From the NCBI GenBank assembly GCA_017591395.1, contig WEDG01000393.1:88005-152004 (forward strand): a stretch of 64,000 nucleotides of DNA, read 5' to 3'. The notes under the pieces are model-generated. The model worked only from the letters and a program-made list of their open reading frames with translations. It did not search any database and had not been told where the DNA came from. Both the position numbers and the translations under genes were made by a program. This document shows positions 13,901 to 26,171 of the stretch, in pieces; position 1 is the first letter of the stretch; each line of letters opens with the position of its first letter. The DNA comes from Schistocephalus solidus. Lineage: Eukaryota; Platyhelminthes; Cestoda; Diphyllobothriidea; Diphyllobothriidae.

Positions 13901-14484
13901 ATAAACCGAAATCCCGAATTAATAATAAGCAATTTTATGCCAATTGAAAACAAAGGAATTATTAAAAGGAATATTATGTTGTGGCGTAATTCCAAATTTA
14001 TTACAAAATCAGCAAATTCAGAAAAGTTAAAAAACCGCTCCAACTGCGTAAGCTTAAATTTTAAATGCATTGAAAGACTTTTCATGCCAGAAACAAGGAA
14101 AAAGACCAGAGTTAATAGAAAAACTTTGAAAATAGTTCTTACGTGCAGTTTGCACTTAGACATACGTCAAGCATAAATGTAACTTCCGGTATAACCGTTC
14201 ACAGACAGTCTAAAGTTTGAGTATAGATTCCAACACATTTTCCTGAGAATTGGTAGTTTTTTTCGTTTTTACACCTTTTGACATACGATTGAGGAAGGCA
14301 AAAAATGATCACGTAAATTTCCATCATCCTGTTACATGAGGCATATCACGAACTTTACACTCCTTTCTTTGCTCGTTAAGGAATTGAGAAATTAGGGTGG
14401 ATTGAGCGGTGAAATTTAAATGTAAAAAATCATAAAACTTTCACAAAGTACGTCAAAGTCTGCTTTTATTTACTCTTGTTTCAG
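10937..14484. other. Non-coding, would be an intron of the plus-strand candidate
   Basis: I see no gene here. A short GA run lies near 12246-12262. The open frames at 12317-12562, 12872-13129 and 13801-14163 are AT-driven or low-complexity, with no motif or paired splice sites. Confidence 0.45.
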
Positions 14485-14634
14485 GCAACGTTCCACTTTG
14501 GCATAAATCAGCTGTGCTCTGTATTCCGAGATTATGGTAAGGACGGTCGCTTTCGTTAACAACCTGATTTTTCCTGATAAAGGACCGAACAGAAATTGTA
14601 TATTCACAAATGGAGGGGAATGACCGCATTCCAG
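14485..14634 (+). CDS. Two small candidate exons separated by a 46-nt intron
   Basis: Block one (14485-14536, 52 nt) follows TTGTTTCAG and ends at TTATG|GTAAGG. Block two (14583-14634, 52 nt) follows GATAAAG and ends at CCAG|GTGTGT. The 46-nt gap is the size of the short introns proven in the calumenin gene of this window. Both stay open in the phase delivered by 10787-10936. The peptide includes NVPLWHKSAVLCIPRLW, which I do not recognise. Downstream DNA to 14718 also reads as acidic or basic coding-like sequence in other frames, so the 3' structure is uncertain. Confidence 0.28.
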
Positions 14635-16600
14635 GTGTGTGTATAAGTGAAGAGGAAGATGATTGTTCGTTCACCGGAGTTCGAAAGCTCAGACGAAGAA
14701 AGCCAGGATACCTGTGAACGAACAACCTTCTTTTTCTTCACTCATTTTATAATCGAACCGATTACTAGTTTAAACTCCAACAAATCTAGTGAAGCAAATA
14801 ATACTTAGCATGAAGCGGCCACAGCATGGTAGAAAGAGGAAGATTGGTCTATATTTAACCTACAAATCCTATTTTTCGGTCATTTTAGGTAAAAGATTTC
14901 ATTAATTTAGTTTAATCTTCCGATACCATATGCGACTGAAATCATGGACTTCTTTGTTTTGAATACGGTGAAACCTCTTAGCTCTTCCTTCCGTTCCAGA
15001 TACATTTCCGATGTTTTTTGAGCCGGAGGGTCTATTATAGCCGCTTTAGATTAGTTTTTAGGCTCAAAATTCAACCGGCTTCTGGACGTCGTCAAATTTG
15101 GTATCCACTTGTCACTTAACTGGTTTTGCACTTGTGCTTCCACAAAGACCAAAGAATTCAATAGTATGCAGTAGATACCCGCTACTTAAATGTTTGTGGA
15201 AAATAAAGAGCTTCAAGACCAGTTTCCCTATAAATAGAAGCCTGCAATCAAAATAGCTTTGTGATGTTCACTTACTCACCAATCTCAATTTAGAGGCAAT
15301 AGGAAATTTTGCAAATATTTGCAAAGCGAAAAGGTGTAGAGTTGAATAAAACCTGAAAACTACGTAACTGTTATTGGTAGCCGAAATACTTACCAAGAGA
15401 ACGGACTATGTGCTTGGCAGGGTTCACTAAAGTGTTTACCACCCTGGCAGGCGGTTAGTTGCAACTCTAGCACAACCCAATCGGAATATCAATGCTGTAG
15501 TTGCGAACGGGTCGCGAAATTTCGAACGAATAATGTTCTTGTTCCACCTATCACTTTTCACTCCTCTCATGGACTAATTAATTTTAAGGGCAATTGAATT
15601 CTAAATTGCATTAGTGGTGAGCAAAACTCAACTTTGAACTATGCGCCATGTCAATCATTATTTAAACTCCAGCTAGGCTCAAGGGTACAGAGAGTGTAGC
15701 ACGAGAAATCGAAATTAAAACTTAAGGGGATGTCCGGAAAAACTTTATGGTTGAACGACAATATAGATCGCGAGGCGATACACAGGTACGTACTGACCCT
15801 AAATAATTTTCTGTCATTTGCTGCTCAGAAGGAATTAATAGTGTCATTCCCAAAAACCTCTCTGGAAAAAACCAAAATATTTAGACGAATTGATGCGGAG
15901 TCCACATTTTGGTTGGCGTAAGGACTTCTAAGGACTGCTTAGAACACATCCGACCGTGGTACCTCCATTTCTGAAAAGTCTACAGACGTCCAATTCTATT
16001 CTTCGGAAACTACAAAATCAGGCTAAATATGCATTTTTTTCCATGTGGGCCAACAATAACTCGCAACTATAAAAATAAAAAAACTAAACATGGCAAGTCT
16101 AGCGCGTCGTTTTAAAACGGCTGGAAACCTAGCGTTTCACTAATTAGCGTAATAGACTGAATGAGTAAGTTTTGTGTACTGCTTCAAGTTACCTGCCATA
16201 GATGTCAGCAATCTGACTATTGGTGCAATAAGATATGGTATCCAACTATAGCTAAGGAAAATTTCCGATAATTTGCTTCCGATGTATTCTGGGCGCTTTT
16301 TCTCACGTTTATAAGTCTTGTGCAACTCACCGTTATTAAGGCCGCACTAGAAGGTCAGTTCAGAGCTCGAACAATCGACAGGAGGAGGCTATACTAATTC
16401 CTTCAACTACGGCATACGGTTAGGTAATTCATTTAAACAAAATAACTATGCAAAACATAAATGTAATACCTCTGATAGAAAAACCCTTAGAGATGTTCAG
16501 CAGACAACCGTGTGATATCCACCGGCAAAATTTCCATCGTCCCCTATTTTCTGCAGTTCGTCAGTCGAGCAAAGAATGAACAGAACGCTTCCTTTAGCTT
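14635..16600. other. No recognised gene
   Basis: The stretch is AT-rich. A short frame starting at 15730 ends at a good-looking donor (CACAG|GTACGT at about 15785) and could be a first coding exon. Nothing else supports it. Confidence 0.4.
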
Positions 16601-17230
16601 TTGCTCCTCACTGGCTCATCGATGCTCCTCCCAGTTTAGCCAACGGAGAAGCAACGACCTCGAGCAGAATAAGCCAGCCGGGAGGCAGGGCTGCCACGAG
16701 AGGCGGTTTCTGACCACTGCCCTGCCGCTCTTTGATTGGCTGCTGCCTTGAGTGAACTGCAAATTTGAGGCAGCGCTCGACGCAGAGCATAGCACATGCA
16801 CTCGCGCGTACGCCCATGTGGCGGATGCGCTGGTGGTGGCGGCAGCAGCAGCAGCAGTCTATCGATCTGGGCAACCACCGCACCAACAGGCCTGTGAGTG
16901 GTTGGACTGTTGATGTCACGGCCAAAGCACGTACTGCTGGCTTGACGCCGGTTAGTGAAATTAACACGCGGCATGATGCGTCTGAGAGCGCAGGAGGAGT
17001 GGGGAGTGTCCGTGATTTCACTGATGTGTCATGAAGCAGGACTGCAGCAGAACCGCTCGCGCGGCCAAGTTACTTCCGCGCGCTTTACCCGTTGGTGGCG
17101 GTGTTGATGGGGCTGGGACGCGAGTGTGTGGGAGCGGAGTTGAAACGTCTCGTGGAGAACCGTGGCTGCGAAAACTAGCAAACTACCAAGGACCCGAAGC
17201 CGCTTGGTTTTGGGATGAGGTGTAATAGCT
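16600..17230. promoter_or_regulatory. GC-rich, CpG-rich island with CAG repeat
   Basis: About 600 bp here is clearly richer in G+C and CpG than the AT-rich flanks. It contains a (GCA)n run at 16842-16858 and an inverted CCAAT box (GATTGG near 16734-16739). Overlapping long frames on both strands are expected from base composition. This is a plausible CpG-island-like promoter, but no adjoining first exon is identified, so the role is inferred only from composition. Confidence 0.3.
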
Positions 17231-19158
17231 AGAAAAGGTGGAGGGTCGTTCTAAAGTTCTCAGAAATGACCTAAAACTCGCTGTTGATATGGAGTGGTTC
17301 ATTTGAAACTCAGAGACCGAGTACGTTGGCTCATTCGGCTAGCCGCCCTGACGGTCAAAGAGCTTAGGCAAAGTGACTGGCTGAGAGAGAAAGCTGCCAG
17401 ACGAGAATTGCGTGGCGAGCGCTCGAACTGGTAGCATGCTGGAGGGGTGCCCGAAAAAGCAATTAAGCATTTTTTAAGGGCGCAATAAACACGGGAGTTT
17501 GACGCTACGAGATCGGAATACCGTAATGCAGATGCCCTCCATTGCACTTTTCCTGTAAGGACTGAGACTACAATAATACCAGAAAGTATCCTTTTTCTGA
17601 AACGTAGAAATCTCTTCGGTGCCGCATAAAAAATAAGAAGTTTCCAGTAGGATCCTAAATTTGGGATGCAGGTCATATCCCCATTCGGGCGAAAATGATT
17701 AAATGAGAGCGACGTTTAGCAGAACCTAGCCCTGAAGGAAACACTTGAAAGGACATACCCTTGTTTAATTTTTTAGGCTGTTGAGAATTGAGATGAAGAA
17801 AGGGAAGCCTATATATTCTTTGAGTGAGCTACGCTTTATTTTGAAAGTAAAATTCCAAAAATTTCAGCAAAAAGGTCCTCCATTCACCGTGAAGAAATCG
17901 TCCTTGAATGCGTCCCAAAATATCGATCAATTTGGACTTCCTTCAAAATGGTGCCAGCGTCGTGCGCTGATGACCTCATATTTGTTGTTCGAGTAAACAA
18001 ATAGGGTACAAATTATATAAGAGGATTCAAATGCGAATGGAGAGCAGAAAATATGGCGGCTCAATTTCAAAAGCCCACCATATGTAAAGTATTTTGCTTA
18101 CAATGAGCAATATAACCAAGAAATATACGTTCTTTGGGAAGAGGAAAGTGAAAACGTCGGTTTCTCAGATCGTCGTCAGATCCAGGTGGGCAGCAAATGG
18201 AACAAAAAACAGCTAGCTCTCTGAATTGCACTCAAAAATCGATAATTGTTTGGCACTTGCATCTGTTAATGGCCGCAGTAAATTTTTTCCCAAAGCACGT
18301 ATTTTACTTCAACTTATATTTCTTGGAATGCCTATCTTCAAACACATATATAGGCCATAGAACATTACTGACAACGACTAGGTAGACTGGAAGGGCCAGT
18401 TCTGGCTTATCAGTAGGATTATCGGGGATACATTGGACCTTAAGAACCTTCTCTAGTTGTAGGACTGTTGTATGTAAATCGCATTTCATTAGTATATTTT
18501 ACGTGCCTATATTTTTACAAAAAATGGTCTATTTTACTGAAAATATGGTTTTATAATATCTTCATTACTTCTAACGCCTTTAGTTAACATGGGAGTAAAG
18601 CCGCATGTTCAAACGCATTCTCCTCAATGTGGGCACTCGTTTAGACAAGCGATTTGAAGTCGGCAACAGTTTCTTTCGTTTTGAGCAAATCAAGCTCGAA
18701 AAAACGGTATTTTCCTGAAATCATAGCGACTATAAACTTACCAAATCCTGAATGATAAAATTGTGATTTTTTGCGCAAGAGGATGATTTTTATTCTTCGT
18801 CAACATCACTGTTTAAGCCAATAATACAAGAATACCCGCGGAATTCAACATGCTACTGGCAAAATATGTGGACTTATGCGTTTTTCAGGGTTTCTCCTCA
18901 ACGCATACGTGGTTTACGGGTGCAACGAGTATTGAATCGATCGTTTAATATTTAATTAATTTAATTTAATAGTATGGCTATCTTAGAAAATAGTCCCCCC
19001 TGATATAATAGAACTTAAGAGTAAACAAAATGCAATATATTCACTAGCTGAATTGAAAACCCTTTAATCGTAGGTTGAACGCACACGCGGAAAACCATTC
19101 CACCTTGGAAGTCCCTTGCGTTCTGATGCGAAGTTCCACTTTACGCAAAAACTCCTAC
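17231..19158. other. No recognised gene; short SINE-like fragment
   Basis: A fragment near 18371-18400 (GACTGGAAGGGCCAG followed by TTCTGGCTTAT) resembles the core of the dispersed repeat at 33.8 kb. Otherwise I see only AT-rich non-coding DNA. Confidence 0.4.
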
Positions 19159-19163
19159 CTGAC

Positions 19164-19284
19164 CTCGTTTGATGGCTCCGTAGCCCATCCAATTTGGAGA
19201 ACGCCTGCTCGCTTAATCGACTGAGAGCAAAGTGGTTCATGGTCAGTTTAAGGACACCTTCAGCCTCAGCGACTTTTAACTTCA
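19164..19284 (-). CDS. Candidate small exon bridging the two large minus-strand exons
   Basis: On the minus strand a strong acceptor (TAATTTTAG, exon base 19284) opens a frame reading KLKVAEAEGVLKLTMNHFAL and then SEQAFSKLDGL. A GT donor at 19163 (ACGAG|GTCAGG) gives a 121-nt exon that enters in phase 1 and leaves in phase 2. That is exactly what is needed to join 26171-24758 to 6805-5740, which are out of phase if spliced directly. An alternative donor five bases on (TCAG|GTAGGA) is stronger by sequence but would break the phase. The L-rich spacing loosely resembles a leucine-rich repeat, but one repeat is not enough to call. Confidence 0.38.
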
Positions 19285-20647
19285 CTAAAATTAAAATATT
19301 ACTTCTGTATGATAATTATTCAAATAAGAGATAGAAAAAAGGGCGTGCCAAAAATGATGTGTACGTTTACTATCTCCTGTTCAGGCAGCAACGGTCTTCT
19401 TTGCATGGCCTTATGTCGCGTTTTATCCCTGTGCCTTCCAGCACAGGACTCATAAAAAATTAGTTCTACCTTTAGATGACATGACTATCACATTATGAAA
19501 AAAACTGACTCCAGCGGGGGAGGAAAGTCAGCATTTTGAAAACTTGTTAAATTTCAATGCTCAAATGAATTTAAGGCCGTAATTCACACCTAAACTTGAA
19601 TTCAAAATAATCCCATCAATCATTCAAAAAGGATATCTAACACTATTTTTCCCTTTTCATGCATTCATATGCATTTGAGAACGCTAAAATATAGATTTAC
19701 TAAGTCGCCCGAAAGGTGTGAATTTCGACTTTCGGAAGATTATTTCTTTACAAATTATTAGAAACTTAAAAGCGTTTTTGTCCTCTTATTTTTCTTTAAG
19801 TTGTCTTTTTGTTAATTTTACGTTTTAAACTATGCATCCAGATTGGTTTTTAAGTCACTCAAAATATCTTGACAAATACAACGCTCAGGTGTTCGGGAGA
19901 CACTGACAGTAATTTGCAGAATTGTTTTCTTACTTGGATTTACTGGCAGTACGATATATTCCTGATCAGTATTGGCTTAAACGTCCCGCATCTGGGCTAT
20001 ATTTCGACTCTGCTCATGATGCAACAGAATTCTGTTAATCGCCGGTGGAGCCCTACCCTCCTCTGTCATTGCTGATGCGCTCTTGTCATTCGCCCTAACT
20101 TCGTATTTTGTCAAATGCGTAATCAGGCAAATCCTACGTTTCAAGTGCTGGGCTCAGAAATCCTTCTGTTTTGTTACTAAAATTAAAAAGGCCGTTTTTA
20201 CCATATTTGTATTCATGACATCCTTAGGGATGTCCCTTGGACGCTTAAATAGATGAAGGCCAGTAGGTTATATGCTGTGGTCACGAAGGCGATATCCTAA
20301 ACCTTAATGGTACTATTAAGTATTTATGTCTGTCATATGAACGTGCTATACGGTTGAGGAATTACAATGTGACGAAGACTATCAAGACTGTGCATCTCGG
20401 TGGGGTCTACACAAATGTTATAGTAGAGGGAAGGATGTTCTATTATTGAAACAGTTGTTGTAGACACCTGAGCTTTCTGATCCGTACAGAGGCCCATTAT
20501 TAGAGACCAGCAAACAAAATTAACAAGGATGCGACCCCTTTGGTTTCACCCCAAGAGACGAGCGCAGTCGTGCCATCTGAAGTGCGCATGCATTACAGGA
20601 TAGAGAGGGAGAGAATCCATATATTTGAAGCATTTTTTCCCCTGGCA
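19285..20647. other. No recognised gene
   Basis: This is AT-rich DNA with only short open frames and no motif seen. It would be intronic under the minus-strand gene model. Confidence 0.4.
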
Positions 20648-20985
20648 TGAACTTAAAACAGGCGTGGATAACAGAATTTATTTGAACCAATAAATTTGGT
20701 GACGACTTGTCGACGGCAACTACATAACATAGATAACGAACACGAAGCATACAGCGGTTTGAATTTGCACAAAAAAATCAATGCATAGCAGTAAGGTCAT
20801 TGCTCACAGCACAGAGAATAATCAATGACTTTGCTGTAATTTATCAATTTTCTGTGCAAAGTTAAACGGCTCTGTGCTTCGCGTTCGTTATCTATATTAT
20901 ACCGCAACAGTTTTCAGTCGATAAACCTTCATGAAATTTATTGGTTCTAATAAATTCTGCTGCTCATGCCTGTTTTAAAATCTGT
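20648..20985. mobile_element. Imperfect palindromic (foldback/MITE-like) element
   Basis: The left arm 20648-20772 and right arm about 20850-20985 are reverse complements over about 125 bp, roughly 75-80% by eye. Paired words include TTAAAACAGGC, CAGAATTTATT, GAACCAATAAATTT and ATAGATAACGAAC. The inner pieces (GTAAGGTCATTG at 20791 and CAATGACTTTGC at 20823) also pair, so the symmetry continues almost to a centre near 20812. There is no coding capacity. A non-autonomous foldback element or MITE is the simplest reading; a tail-to-tail SINE pair is the alternative. I could not identify a target-site duplication. Confidence 0.6.
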
Positions 20986-21552
20986 ATAATAGCTTTAGTG
21001 AGATTGCGCCAGGCGCCAAAGCTTCTAACAAGTCAGGCGTGGCCTTGTTACAAGCTCAAACCATTATCCGTATGCGCGCGAAGTCAGCTTCCTTGTTTTA
21101 CTCCAAGGCGTGGGCAATGATTAGGAATGCAGGTCGCCCAAAACGGCCTCTTTGTGTTCGCGTATTCGTGAACTTAGTCGTTGTGTGGTTTAGCCTGCAT
21201 GGCTTTTCACTACAGCAGGCCACGTGGTAGATGCGCCGGAACAAAACGGGGGCCCGATCAAGGCATCATAGGCGTAATTGAGGATGCCCACGTGCCATAC
21301 ATGCGCGGCTGTTTTTGTATGCCTGTGCGCAAGCTAACGCCGTGCCAGTAACCTGCGCCCAAGCCCGCTTCCGGCCTTCTTGACTCGGTCTTATAACCCA
21401 GCTTGAGTGGATTTGATATAATCGAGTGTGATAGATGCTTCGCAAATCTACTACAGCTATAAACCATGTCACACGCAATTCACCGTTCCTGCACCAACAC
21501 TGCCGTGGGGCACACGGTGTACATCGCCGGAATCGATGGTAGGAATGTTGCT
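20986..21552. other. No recognised gene; moderately GC-rich
   Basis: Overlapping short frames occur on both strands with no motif. It looks like a degenerate repeat but I cannot assign a family. Confidence 0.35.
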
Positions 21553-21700
21553 GATGGTGGTGGTGGTGGTGGTGGTGGTAATTATGAGTATGATGATGAT
21601 GATGAGGAGGAGGAGGAGGAGGAGAAGGAGGAAGGAGGAGGAGGAGGAGGAGGAGGAGGAGGAGGAGGAGGAGGAGGAGGATGACGACGACGACGAGAAG
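21553..21700 (+). repeat. Compound trinucleotide microsatellite
   Basis: Successive runs of GGT, GAT, GAG (with two GAA/GGA interruptions) and GAC occur in one block. All share a period of three, so several frames stay open for over 100 codons as poly-Gly, poly-Asp, poly-Glu or poly-Pro/Ser. Those frames are compositional artefacts, not genes. Confidence 0.9.
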
Positions 21701-24700
21701 GGGGAGGAGGACAGTTTTGGGACAGAATCTGATAAACTAAACCAGACTGCTTATCTGCGTTCAGTTGGCCCTTCATCTGGATGGCTCGGGTATGTGTTGT
21801 ACCCGTCGGACAATGGGTGATGCCTACATAAAAATATGCAGCAATGCATTCTGTCCTCTTGGATACACTCCTTTTATGTGGTAAAGAGGGCAAAAACGTT
21901 GGCAGCTCTCTCGTGTTTGTCGTCTGTTGACGCGTGTCGAGGCGGTGGCTGATGAACTTGCCTGCGTAGCCCTCCCATGCTAATTGATTCCGTTGATACC
22001 TGAGTTCTTATATTTGTTTATCCTGGTTGCTGCAGACAGTTTTACTCTCCAAAAGAGCGTATTAATGCGCTTGCGCTTGTTTGATACAGGGATATTGACG
22101 TGAGAGTTTAAGATTTGAACTTCGTTAGTCGACTTTCCGCACCGTGCAGTGCAGAGCACGCTATTAAATCTGCGCGTTCCAAGGGAGCCAAGGAATGGCA
22201 GCTGCTGTATCTTTTCTTCGCACAGGCGGGCCCTTTGTGAATAGTCAGACCATACAAACGACGCCCGCATTTAACTAGGTTTAAAAGTTTGTCCTCAGAG
22301 ATCGCAAAAGAATGTTTGAGTCCTCTCGAAGGACGTCAAATTTCTGGGCAACGACTGCGCGATTGGGAGTAATGGGTCTGGCTAATGCCGTTTCAGTTTG
22401 CCTAGTCTGCGTCATTTGACCATCGAGATAATATTTTGCTCAGATTTGTTTCAAAGCCTAGTTATCTGACTAGGCACCAATTTGGTTTGCGACGGGAACA
22501 GTGCAGTGCCGGTCGGTGAGCAGGATTTGTGTATTCCCGGTTAAGTCGGCACGGCTCCTTACGACGACTAATATCTCCTGGTCAACAAGCAGCCTTAGAC
22601 GGCCTTTGTTCGTTTTTTATTTCCTCACTGCGTAGTCTTCCATGGATGATATCTTTTCTTATCGGCTGCGTTTGTTCTTACTACTATGGTCTCAGATACA
22701 GCGGTAGAGTCGGCTGGTTTGAAATCCAGCAAGTTAAAATTGCATTCATGGCTCAATGCCCCCAGCTCTTGTTTGCTGAACTACTCGGACGATAGGGTGT
22801 GCGACATTTTCACTCTTAGTGACTTTGGGTTTCAATTTCACTAGCTTCTGGTCAAATTTACTCCGTTTCATTTTTCGCCTCGTTTTTGTCAGAGGGAAAG
22901 GTGCCTGATCGGCTGAAAGAATCAGCCACAGGGTCCGTTAAACAATGACGCGCATGTTGTCCTCTTCTCCTCAACGGCAGCGCAGAACTCTCGTAGGTCC
23001 TAGTAACAGATGTTGCTTAATACTCTTGTCACTTGCTAACGAAAATATCGCATAACTCTTCTCCAAAGTCTAGCCTAATTGACGTTTTGTAAGGTGTCAG
23101 TTCGTCACGAATGCATTTGTACAAAACCAGCAGCTATCCATATGTTATTGTTGGCTGTGTTCGATTGGTTCTTTAGTAAAAAAAACGACTTCTGAACAAG
23201 AACCCAATTTTGCTGTAACCAGTTGCCACTGATGGTCCGAAATTCCGTTATGCGAAAAGTGCAGCCTTAGATAGCTTCCTTGAATCGAATTGTAAAATTG
23301 GCCTTATATGTCACTAAGAAAACAAAAGAATTTTACATTACAGCTCAGCATCGACGTAGCGAAAAATTAAAACTTGTAAGTACGGCGTCTGCGCAGGACC
23401 TATTATGTATCGTACCAAATGTTATGTACATTTCTAAGTTAATTGAAGTCAAATTCAGTGGAGGGCGGCGAATTCTATCTGGAAACCTAGCAGTAGCATT
23501 TGATGCGCATTAAATTGCTGACAAAAACGTGTGGTTCGGTAATGTTCCATGGCTGTATGACACGAATTTAGAGTATTTTTAGGTTAAGAAAAATAAAAAA
23601 CAATCCGTTTAGCTTGCAGTCTACGAAGGCCTGAGTTTATATAACCAAATTCTGTTGAGACGGTCTGGTTATCTGCCCCGCTCCTATCAGGTGCGACGAG
23701 AGTTTGGTTTTCGGAAGTCCTATGTCCGCTGAACGCCAGAGGCTTCCATTTTACCAGAAAAATTGGTTTTGTTAGGGCAGCAAATGCTCACAAGGGAAGC
23801 AACTAAAATTCCCTGATCCCTTTGAAGTGTGATCGAAAATGCTCTTTTGTGTTTGCGTTACTAGTCCTTCTGTTACAGTGTGCTCTTGGCTTTGAGTGGA
23901 AAATAATTTTCCAAATAACCCAGTCACACTACAACACCTATTTCATATTTAACAGTTAAAAAATTGGGTTTTCTACGCCTAGTGCATGACTTCCAAAAGA
24001 ATTTAAATTTTCTTCAAACATACTTCTTGTCAGACTAACTCCTTACAGCGCGTTATCTTCCTAACTTAATGTCTTTCTGTAGTTCTGCAAACTTGAGATC
24101 TAAAATCGCTGACATAATTCTTACCACTTTTAGGCGGTTATATATTTGCGTGGATCTGGAAGGAGCTATATATCAGAGGATTGCTCACCTAGGCTAAATT
24201 TCGTTTTAAAAGCAGAAAACCATGTTAGCCACTACATCGTACCACCATGTATTTACATATCTACCGTCAAAGATAATACGCGGTCATCCACTGGGCGCAG
24301 GTTAGGATACAGACAAGAAGCATCTTCACCTGCAGTTCAAAGAATCATTGTCTTGATTTAGTTGTTTACTGGACCCTGCTGTGGTCACTCAATCTAGGAG
24401 TTAGCGACAGGTGCGGATTCACCCAATTGATCCACCCTATTTCGTCCATATTGCGCCTAATTTTGTACTTTTATACGTAGTTGAATGTTGAAACTTCAAC
24501 GCGAACATTTTCCCACAAAATTGGGTGCTATTGCGAAGTATCCCTTTTGTTAGTCAAAGACGATATAAATGATGAGAGGTTAGATGATGATACAGAGGTG
24601 CTTTGTAAGCCAGTTTTCGATCCCCCACCCTCTCTAGAGGTGGTCCGTTGCAGTCAAAGAATAAAAATCTTAGAAGCTCGGCTTTGCATTTCAAATGCTT

Positions 24701-24757
24701 TTGCTTTACTCTCTGGACAGGAGTTAGCTATCAAATGAGGCTCAAAAAGAAGCTTAC
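21701..24757. other. No recognised gene
   Basis: Frames of up to 96 codons are present (21980-22270 minus, 22529-22795 plus, 23280-23513 plus), but without motifs or convincing splice pairs. It would be intronic under the minus-strand gene model. Confidence 0.4.
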
Positions 24758-26171
24758 CGACGGACACGCCGAAAATCTTGTGTTTCTTCTTCTTCGGCGA
24801 ATGGGGTGGTTTTGCCTCAGACAGCGTCGAGCCCTCGGTACAGTTGGGTGAGGACTTCATCGCGGAGGAGACTGATGGTGGCGCAGGGGGACGTGGGGGT
24901 GGAGTAGCAGTCCGATCGGCTTCTGATGGGGGAGGCGGCGGCGGGTGAACTACCGGCGGTGGTGGTCGCTTCGGTGAGTGCGGAGTCAAATCATGGTTGG
25001 ATGGTGAGGTAACCATGATGGCCGGTGGGTCTCGGAGGTATTGAGCCCGACTGGCGTTGAGGACCGCCTCGTGGAAGGGATCTTGAGCCGCGTCGTGTTC
25101 CACTTCAAATGTCACCTCCTCCTCCTGTATGTCGTACTCCGACCCACCCTGTTCCAATTCATAATCAGTATCTTGAACCCATTCAGCCTGCTGATCGTAG
25201 GTAACCGCCTCTCCCCCGTCTGACTGCGTCCAGTCCTCTGTTTGCACGTTTATTATCGGTACTTTTGCATCTTCAGGCATTGAAATATTTTCGACATCCG
25301 GTTCTCTATTTTCTACCGGTAGCCGGGTAGGTTCTTTTGCATGCACATCCATTGGCCCGTATTCGTACACCACGGACTGAGTGTCTGTAAGATCCGTCGC
25401 AGTCCGTTTAAAATCTGATTCCTTAGAAAGGCTAATTTCGTCCGCATCAGTCGAGGACTGATACTCCACCTCACACTCTCTCCTTGTAGACTCCTCAGAG
25501 GACGAATCCTCCGTCGGAGGTAGTGTCCTGTCCACCTCGAGTTCCATGGCTTCATCACTTTCACTTCTTTTAACAGCAGGGTAGTCAAAATCATAGTCAG
25601 CATAAACGGCTGATACTTCTGTTTGATGCAGACCAGGGTCAACATTCTCCTTAATAGAAATCATACTTTCCTCATCACTCGAGTCCCCACGTGAGGAGGA
25701 AGTAGACATTCTATCCGCTTCAGACTCGATGAACGACTCTCTGTCCGCCTCCCTGGCTTTCTCACTTTGTACCTTGTCGACCGTAGTGTTGTCTGCTTGA
25801 CTGGTCATGGCTGTCGTCTTGACTTCAGGCTCAAAGTCGCTAACGTCGGTTAGGTCGAAACAGTCACTCTGGGCGAGTGGAGCCGGGCAAGCGCTTGCAG
25901 AGCGAACTGGGCAGGTGGAAGGCACCTTCTCCCTGGTTGCTCGTCCACCGGATCCTCTGCTCCATCGACGCTTGATGAGCCCGGATCGTTCTTTGGGCCG
26001 GCTTACGTGAGCGGACGGCAGACGCCTAGGTGGTCTATAGCCAATATTGTCCGGATCCGCGTCTCTCGAAGCGGCGTTGCTGCTGTTGTCGGCATCACTG
26101 TTGCCACTTTTTGAGAGCGTCTTTGACAGACGACGGGCCAGGAAGGTGATCGGATTCACACGTCCACTCAT
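24758..26171 (-). CDS. Long first coding exon of proline- and acid-rich protein
   Basis: An ATG at 26171 opens 471 codons ending at a consensus donor (GTCG|GTAAGC at 24757). Reading through adds only about 34 codons to a stop at 24654. The N terminus is basic (MSGRVNPITFLARRLSKTL). The middle is strongly acidic and Ser/Thr-rich, looks disordered and has many SxxE-type acidic phosphosite-like stretches. The C-terminal part carries a polyproline cluster (PPPPVVHPPPPPP and PPPRPPAPP) suited to SH3/WW binding, then a KKKKHK patch before the splice. No globular domain is visible. The in-phase route to 19284-19164 and 6805-5740 suggests one adaptor-like gene, but this is inferred. The ATG is the first in the frame. 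Confidence 0.6.

Noticed and set aside
13801..14176. 120-codon minus frame and 99-codon plus frame on the same DNA
   Set aside because: AT-rich with hydrophobic or Lys/Asn composition bias; each is the mirror of the other and neither has motifs.
15730..15786. Possible first coding exon MSGKTLWLNDNIDREAIHR ending at a GTACGT donor
   Set aside because: No matching downstream acceptor or homolog could be identified; a single donor-like word is not enough.
16608..17034. Overlapping frames of 60-137 codons on both strands
   Set aside because: Expected from high GC and few AT-rich stops; mutually incompatible; no motif.
21428..21893. Long frames rich in Gly/Asp/Glu (plus) and Pro/Ser (minus)
   Set aside because: They are produced by the period-3 microsatellite, which keeps several frames open at once. 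No flanking coding signal.
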